From: Pseudomonadota bacterium
GTDB lineage: Bacteria; Myxococcota_A; Polyangia; Polyangiales; Polyangiaceae
DNA: 64,000 bases
Direction: 5' to 3'
Assembly: GCA_023431345.1 (NCBI GenBank)
Contig: JAEYWK010000146.1
Coordinates: 13,548 to 77,547, forward strand
Shown here piece by piece: positions 59,558 to 64,000 of the stretch (positions are counted from its first letter, which is position 1; each line of letters starts with the position of its first letter). The notes beneath the pieces were generated by a model that saw only the letters and a program-made list of their open reading frames with translations, was not told the origin of the DNA and did not search any database. A program made the position numbers and the translations under genes.

Positions 59558-61084
59558 ATGACGAGCGCCCAACACCTGGTCACGCCTCTACCGGTCGGCA
59601 TGGCCGTCGCCCCCGGTTCCCTCCGCGCCCGGCTGGAGGAGCTACGCGCGCGCGGCGCGCGCTTGAATCTCAAACAAGCCGTCGGCGTCGTCGTGCCTCT
59701 GTGCGTGCAGCTAGCCGAGGTGCACCGCGCGGGCCACCGGCTCTTCCTTCACCCCTCGATGTTGATCGAGGATCAGAACGGCTTTTTTCAAGTTTCGCCC
59801 GAGCACGCCGCGCAGCCTCCGCTCTTGCCTCGCGACAAGGCTTGCTTGCCCCCCGAGGCCAAGGCCGGCGCGCCGGGTGGCTCGCGCGCAAGCGTGTTCG
59901 GCGTCGGCGCCATCCTCTACGAGCTGGTGACGGGTGCTGCCGTCGGCCCCGGGATGCGCCGCCCGAGCGAGGTCGTCCCCGGTCTGACGCCCGAGTTCGA
60001 GGCCGTGCTCGCCAAGGCTTTGGTCTCCGACCCCGCCCATCGCCCGGACGACCTCAACGCCCTGGCGCAGGCGCTCCATCACTTCGCCCCCGCAGGCTCC
60101 GTCGCGCCGCCGCCGCCGGCTGATATGTCTCATCTGGACCATGACGGCGGCTTCGAGGTCGACGTCTCGATGTCGATGTTACCGCCCATGCCGCAGGCGG
60201 GCGGCTACAACGTCGGCGTCAAAGACGCCCGGCCCGCGCGCGTCGACGCCACCACCGAGCTCGCGTCGCTCAAGGCCCGCCTCGAGAGCGATCCCAGGCC
60301 GCGCTACGTCGTCGTCAAAGACGGCATGGATCACGGCCCCTTCAGCGCCGTCGAGCTGCTGCAGCAGATCGCGAGCCACACCTTCGTCGAGCAAGACATC
60401 ATCCGCGACGCGCTCTCCAAGGAAGAGCGCTCGATCAAAGACTGGGACGAATTTGCGCCCTTCGCGGAGCACGCCAAGCTCCACCGCGAGGTCAAAGCCG
60501 AAAAAGAGGCGATCGAGCGGGTCGTCGTGCAAGAGACGCGCAGCACGCGCGGCAAAGCCTTCATCGGCATCGCGGTGGTGGGGGCCCTGGTCGTCGCCGC
60601 CGGCATCTGGTTTCTCACCGCGCGCGGCAAGCGCAGCGATGAAATCGCGGTCCAAGCCGAGTCGCTCTCGAACGTCGAGGTCCAGGGCGACCTGAAGTCG
60701 TCCAAGAAAGCCGGCTCCGGCGGCGGGGCGCGTGTCGTCGGCAAGAGCGGCGGCTTCCCCATCCTCGGTGGCGGCCAGAGCTGTGAGTCGGCCCAGGCCG
60801 CTTATGTGGAGGAGATGAGCGTCGGCGGTCCGCGCGGTCAGGCCGATTTGACCGCGGGCCAGTACGGCTCCGTCCTCAACCGCGGCTCCTACTTCGGGCA
60901 TTGCGGCGTGCCGGACAACATGGGCATCAGCATCTGCGCGGCCGTTCAAAACGGTCGCGCTGTCGGCGTGACCGTCGTCACCAAGCCGCGGGACCGGCGC
61001 ACCGAGTCGTGCATCGCTGCGGGCGTGCGCGGCTTGAGCTTCCCGAGCCACCCGAAGCTCGACGTCTCACGCACCAACTTCTGA
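59558..61084 (+). CDS. Kinase C-lobe-like pseudokinase fused to a GYF_2 domain and membrane helix
   Basis: A 508-residue protein. Residues about 20-176 look like only the C-lobe of a Hanks kinase: LAEVHRAGHRLFLHPSMLIE (in the HRDLKPxN place), a PPEA (APE) site, ASVFGVGAILYELVTG and VSDPAHRPDDL; the ATP-binding N-lobe, catalytic Asp and DFG are missing. A GYF_2 domain follows at about 249-302 (YVVVKDGMDHGPFSAVELLQQI), then a helix (334-353) and a Cys-containing outer domain. It is likely a scaffold or signalling receptor. Two genes on is an MlaF-like ATPase. Confidence 0.75.
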   Translation: MTSAQHLVTPLPVGMAVAPGSLRARLEELRARGARLNLKQAVGVVVPLCVQLAEVHRAGHRLFLHPSMLIEDQNGFFQVSPEHAAQPPLLPRDKACLPPEAKAGAPGGSRASVFGVGAILYELVTGAAVGPGMRRPSEVVPGLTPEFEAVLAKALVSDPAHRPDDLNALAQALHHFAPAGSVAPPPPADMSHLDHDGGFEVDVSMSMLPPMPQAGGYNVGVKDARPARVDATTELASLKARLESDPRPRYVVVKDGMDHGPFSAVELLQQIASHTFVEQDIIRDALSKEERSIKDWDEFAPFAEHAKLHREVKAEKEAIERVVVQETRSTRGKAFIGIAVVGALVVAAGIWFLTARGKRSDEIAVQAESLSNVEVQGDLKSSKKAGSGGGARVVGKSGGFPILGGGQSCESAQAAYVEEMSVGGPRGQADLTAGQYGSVLNRGSYFGHCGVPDNMGISICAAVQNGRAVGVTVVTKPRDRRTESCIAAGVRGLSFPSHPKLDVSRTNF

Positions 61085-61100
61085 AGCGAGGGAGCGAGCC

Positions 61101-61907
61101 GTGAAGCGACGAGGAGGGATTGCAACGCCGCCCAGCGTGGCTGGGCTGATGCTGGTGGGTGTGGCGCTGGGCTGCAGCACGCCCGTCGCCAGCGACTTAC
61201 CGGAGAGCGAGGCCAACCGCGCGGTGGTGGCGCTCGAAGCACACGGGGTGTCCGCCGAAAAAGAGCGAGATCCGGAGAGCGAGGGTCGCTTTCGCGTCTC
61301 CGTGAGCCGTGACGAGGCGGCAGCGGCGGCAGGGGTGCTGTCGCAAGAGGCGGTGCCGACCCCCGAGAACCCCGGCATTTTGCAGAGCTTGGGCCAGGGC
61401 TCGATGGTGCCGAGCCGGCTCGCCGAGCACGCTCGGCTGCTGTCGGGAATCAGCGGCGAGCTCGAGCGCTCCCTCGGCGCCGTCGACGGCGTGGTTTCGG
61501 CGCGCGTGCACCTCGCGGCGCCCGAGCGCAGCCCGCTCGACAGCGACGAGCCGACCAGGCCCTCGGCGTCGGTGCTGCTGCGGCACCGCGGCGCCGCTCC
61601 CCCGCTGGCCGTTTCGGAGATTCAAAAGCTCGTCGCAGGCGCGGTGCCGGGGCTCGACCCGGCGTCGGTGTCGGTCGTGTCGGCCACCGCGCCGGCCACC
61701 GCCCGCCCCGCCGACAAGGAGCTGCGCCGCGTGGGGCCGATCACGGTGACGCGCGCGTCGCTCTCGCCGCTGCGCGCGGTGGCGGGCGGCGCCGTGCTGC
61801 TCAACTTGCTGCTGCTCGGCGCGGTGCTGCTGCTGTGGTCGAAGGTGCGGCGCACCGAGGAAGCGCTCGGACAAGCGCGCGCGGCGCAAGACGCGGCTGC
61901 GCGGTGA
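61101..61907 (+). CDS. sctJ: SctJ/FliF-like ring lipoprotein
   Basis: A 268-residue lipoprotein (GCSTP, Cys25) resembling the type III secretion inner-ring protein SctJ/YscJ/PrgK: LPESEANRAVVALEAHGVSAEKE, PTPENPGILQSL, RLLSGISGELERSLGAVDGVVSARVHLAAPE and ASVLLRHRGAAPPLAVSEIQKLVAGAVPGLDPASVSVV, then a C-terminal helix (about 222-245). No other secretion or flagellar gene is visible nearby. It could be an orphan component, an adapted ring, or part of a split cluster. Confidence 0.8.
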   Translation: MKRRGGIATPPSVAGLMLVGVALGCSTPVASDLPESEANRAVVALEAHGVSAEKERDPESEGRFRVSVSRDEAAAAAGVLSQEAVPTPENPGILQSLGQGSMVPSRLAEHARLLSGISGELERSLGAVDGVVSARVHLAAPERSPLDSDEPTRPSASVLLRHRGAAPPLAVSEIQKLVAGAVPGLDPASVSVVSATAPATARPADKELRRVGPITVTRASLSPLRAVAGGAVLLNLLLLGAVLLLWSKVRRTEEALGQARAAQDAAAR

Positions 61908-62668
61908 CGGCCGCGGCCGCGAGCCGGGCGGACGCCGCCATCTCGCTGCGCGGCCTCAGCGTCGCCTTCGCGCGCCCCGTCCTGCGCGGCGTGCACCTCG
62001 ACATCCCGAGCGGCTGCCTGTACGGGCTGATTGGGCCGGGAGCGAGCGGCAAGAGCGTGCTGCTCAAGTGCCTGGCCGGCCTGCTGCGACCGACGAGCGG
62101 CGAGGTGCGGGTCCTCGGTCAAGACGTGCCGCGGCTCGACGAGCTTGGCCTCGCGGCGCTGCGCCAGCGCATGGGCATGCTGTTTCAGAACAACGCCCTG
62201 TTCGACTTCATGACGGTGGCCGAGAACATCGGCTTCCCCCTCCGACAGCGCGGCGTGCCGCCTCGACAGATCGACGAACGCGTGCGAGAGCGCCTCGCGC
62301 GCGTCGGCCTGAGCGGCTTCGAAGCGCGGCTGCCGGCGCGCCTGAGCGGCGGTCAAAAGAAGCGCGTCGGTGTGGCGCGCGCCACCGTCGCGCAGGCGGA
62401 GGTCGTGCTGTACGACGAGCCCGCGGCAGGCCTCGATCCGGTGACCTCGCAGCGTATCTTCGATCTGCTGCGCGCCGAGCAGCGGGCGGCGGGCGCGACC
62501 GTCGTCATGGTCTCGAGCGATCTCGATCGGCTCTTGCCGGTGACCGATCGCATCGGCGTGCTGCTCGACGGCAAGCTCGCGTTCGATGGACCTGTGAGCG
62601 CCGCCCAAGTCTGCGACAACGAAGCCGTGCGTCAGTTCGTCACCGGCTCGCCAGACGGCCCACTGTGA
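61904..62668 (+). CDS. MlaF-like ABC transporter ATP-binding protein
   Basis: A 254-residue ATPase subunit. Walker A is GPGASGKSVLLK, the Q-loop lies in MGMLFQNNALFDFMTVAENIGFPLR, the signature is LSGGQKKRVGVARA, and Walker B is VVLYDEPAAGLDP. The LFQ..ALFD..TV.EN.gFPL segment is typical of the MlaF/Mkl subfamily of lipid importers. No permease or MCE protein is adjacent. The GTG start overlaps the sctJ-like stop (GTGA). Confidence 0.85.
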   Translation: MTAAAASRADAAISLRGLSVAFARPVLRGVHLDIPSGCLYGLIGPGASGKSVLLKCLAGLLRPTSGEVRVLGQDVPRLDELGLAALRQRMGMLFQNNALFDFMTVAENIGFPLRQRGVPPRQIDERVRERLARVGLSGFEARLPARLSGGQKKRVGVARATVAQAEVVLYDEPAAGLDPVTSQRIFDLLRAEQRAAGATVVMVSSDLDRLLPVTDRIGVLLDGKLAFDGPVSAAQVCDNEAVRQFVTGSPDGPL

Positions 62669-62757
62669 GGCGCGCGCGGCAAAATCCCCCTAGTGAGCCA
62701 TCATGCCGCGCAAGTCGGACCAAAAAGGCCCGCCGCGCTTGGCTCGGGTTTTGCTGA

Positions 62758-63660
62758 TTGCGCCGCGTGCAAACGAGCCCGCTCCCGAACGCCTCTGCTC
62801 CGCTCCCCCTGCCTGCCAGCCCTAGCCAGGCTCCCGTCCGCATCGACTCCGCGGGGCTCAGCGACATCGGGCGAGCACGCAGCACCAACGAGGACGCCTT
62901 CTTGATCGGCACGCTGCAGCGGTCGCTGGTGGTGCACGACGCCAGCCCCGAAGCGCGCGGCTGGTTCGCGGGCGAGCCTGCGGGCACGCTGCTCGTGGTC
63001 GCGGATGGCATGGGCGGGCAAGGCGGGGGCGATCTCGCCAGCAGCACCGCCATCAACACCGTCACCCGCTACCTGCTCAACGTCATGTCGTGGACGCGGG
63101 CGGCCCCGAGCGAGCCGCGCAGCTCGCTGACCGGCGTGCGCTCGCAGCTCTCGTCCGCGCTCTTGCTCGGGGATCAGGTGGTGAAGCGGGCCGGCGCGCG
63201 CTCGGGGACGCCGCACATGGGCACGACGCTGACGATGGCGCTGATTCAGTGGCCCGTGCTGTACGTCGCGCACGTCGGCGACACGCGCTGCTACCTGCTG
63301 CATCAGCGGCAGCTGCGCCTGCTCACCACCGACCACAACCTCGCCCAGAAGCTGAGCGAAGACCCGCGCACTGATTTCGAGCCGCCCGCGCACCTTCAGA
63401 ACGTGCTCTGGAACTCGCTGGGCGCCACCAACGAGCTGCCCCAACCGCAGCTCTGCAAGCTGAGCCTCGAGCCGGGAGACACGCTCTTGCTCTGCTCCGA
63501 CGGCTTGAACAAGCACGTCAGCGAGCAGCAGCTGGCCAGCACCCTGCTCTCGCCTGGCACGAGCGCGACGCGCGCCGCGGAGCTGGTGCGGCTCGCCAAC
63601 GAGGCGGGCGGTACCGACAACATCACGGTCGTGGTGAGCGAGCTCGTTGCGCCCGTCTGA
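62758..63660 (+). CDS. PP2C-type protein phosphatase
   Basis: A 300-residue Ser/Thr phosphatase. The metal-binding motifs are intact: GRARSTNEDAFLIG, VVADGMGGQGGG, GTTLTMA, VLYVAHVGDTRCYLL, LLLCSDGL and GTDNITVVV. The N-terminal 25 residues are Pro/Ser-rich. Start is TTG 62758 or GTG 62767. In this setting it may reverse the phosphorylation by the membrane kinase at 55701-57230. It lies close after the MlaF-like ATPase. Confidence 0.93.
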   Translation: MRRVQTSPLPNASAPLPLPASPSQAPVRIDSAGLSDIGRARSTNEDAFLIGTLQRSLVVHDASPEARGWFAGEPAGTLLVVADGMGGQGGGDLASSTAINTVTRYLLNVMSWTRAAPSEPRSSLTGVRSQLSSALLLGDQVVKRAGARSGTPHMGTTLTMALIQWPVLYVAHVGDTRCYLLHQRQLRLLTTDHNLAQKLSEDPRTDFEPPAHLQNVLWNSLGATNELPQPQLCKLSLEPGDTLLLCSDGLNKHVSEQQLASTLLSPGTSATRAAELVRLANEAGGTDNITVVVSELVAPV

Positions 63661-63801
63661 GCGACCGGCGGCCGCGGGCCGTGACCGTCCCAGGGGCTCC
63701 CGCGCGCGCCCGACCACGAAGACCCACAAAAAGCCGCGCTGTCCGGGCCGGAGCGCGGGTGGGTCTCACACGCACATTGGCTTTGTCGCGCGATCGATCG
63801 A

Positions 63802-63910
63802 GGCTTAGGGCCCGCGAATGGCCAAGTCAGTCGCCCTCGCCGCCGATGCATCGCGGCTGGCTTCGTTGTTCCTCAGTTACATCCTCCAGGATGCGCCTTC
63901 GTCGCGCCTC
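63802..63910 (-). repeat. Dispersed repeat element, copy B
   Basis: Second copy of the element found at 34440-34546, on the minus strand. Its first 33 bp are identical to copy A, and similarity reaches a hairpin-like GGCC...GGGCCC end. The stop codon of the partial minus-strand frame (63873-63875) lies inside it. Confidence 0.8.
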
Positions 63911-64000
63911 GCCATCCACGCGCCTCGACCGCGACCATGGCCGCCAGGTAACGTGTGCCCGCTGCGTACACGAAGCCCGCCACGATCGTGACCAGCAGCA
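63873..64000 (-). CDS. 3' end of a predicted membrane protein (runs off window)
   Basis: The last 41 codons of a minus-strand frame, continuing right of the window. It encodes a hydrophobic segment (LLVTIVAGFVYAAGTRYLAAMV) and ends in a basic tail (RGWRGATKAHPGGCN) that is encoded by the dispersed repeat. A real gene is likely but too little is visible to name it; the repeat may have replaced its original 3' end. Confidence 0.4.
   Translation of the reverse strand, partial: LLVTIVAGFVYAAGTRYLAAMVAVEARGWRGATKAHPGGCN

Noticed and set aside
62703..62825. A 40-codon frame overlapping the PP2C start
   Set aside because: It overlaps the N-terminal region of the phosphatase in another frame and has no ribosome binding site or recognisable content.

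Overview
The window looks like a piece of a Myxococcota (Deltaproteobacteria-type) chromosome, probably from the Polyangiales. The reasons are the very high GC content, an FHA-domain sigma-54 activator, a Hanks-type kinase, a PP2C phosphatase and a pseudokinase close together, many Ala/Pro-rich lipoproteins with CGDGxC-type cysteine motifs, a giant TPR protein, and families mainly known from this group. No rRNA, phage, insertion sequence or CRISPR array is visible. The region reads as core chromosome rather than a transferred island.

Layout. 1-157: start of dnaE (minus). 468-3655: envelope proteins (OmpA-like lipoprotein, cytochrome c lipoprotein, small anchored protein) coupled to an FHA/sigma-54 activator. 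3663-6401 (minus): a four-gene envelope cluster with DUF3570 and DUF4266 proteins. 6721-11171: a housekeeping run with a small membrane protein, a protein carrying RelA/SpoT synthetase-like motifs, DUF507, YicC RNase, guanylate kinase and a PfkB kinase, closed by a strong intrinsic terminator. 11600-26674: the largest coherent block. It holds DUF2325, a tRNA-like cloverleaf, a secreted PstS-like protein, a lipoprotein, an OprP-like porin, another lipoprotein, ExbB, ExbD, TonB, a TonB-dependent receptor and a lipoprotein, followed by an Rrf2 regulator and a complete sulfate ABC transporter (Sbp-CysT-CysW-CysA). I read it as an outer-to-inner-membrane oxyanion uptake locus, possibly for sulfate. 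26717-41035: panD, envelope proteins, an L,D-transpeptidase, TPR and metallopeptidase proteins, a polyprenyl synthase, a DEAD-box helicase, a TolC-type protein and CcmC with two tiny partners. 41168-50100: acyl-CoA dehydrogenase, PrsW, TatB-TatC, RlmH-RsfS, lipoproteins, an SDR and acyltransferase pair, and an LD-carboxypeptidase. 50088-63660: an 1812-residue TPR protein, then a cluster of kinase, lipoprotein, TPR protein, thioredoxin-like fusion, pseudokinase-GYF protein, orphan SctJ-like lipoprotein, MlaF-like ATPase and PP2C phosphatase. The right edge holds the 3' end of a minus-strand membrane-protein frame.

Many genes are joined by ATGA, GTGA or TTGA start-stop overlaps, so translational coupling is the rule here. 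Several starts are GTG or TTG and are marked as uncertain where the choice matters.

The items most worth a second look are the RelA/SpoT-like protein with an altered acceptor-nucleotide loop (6933-7991), the tRNA-like element (11933-12003), the combined TonB/porin/sulfate-ABC locus, a dispersed repeat of about 107 bp present twice at 3' gene ends, and the pseudokinase/SctJ/MlaF/PP2C cluster.
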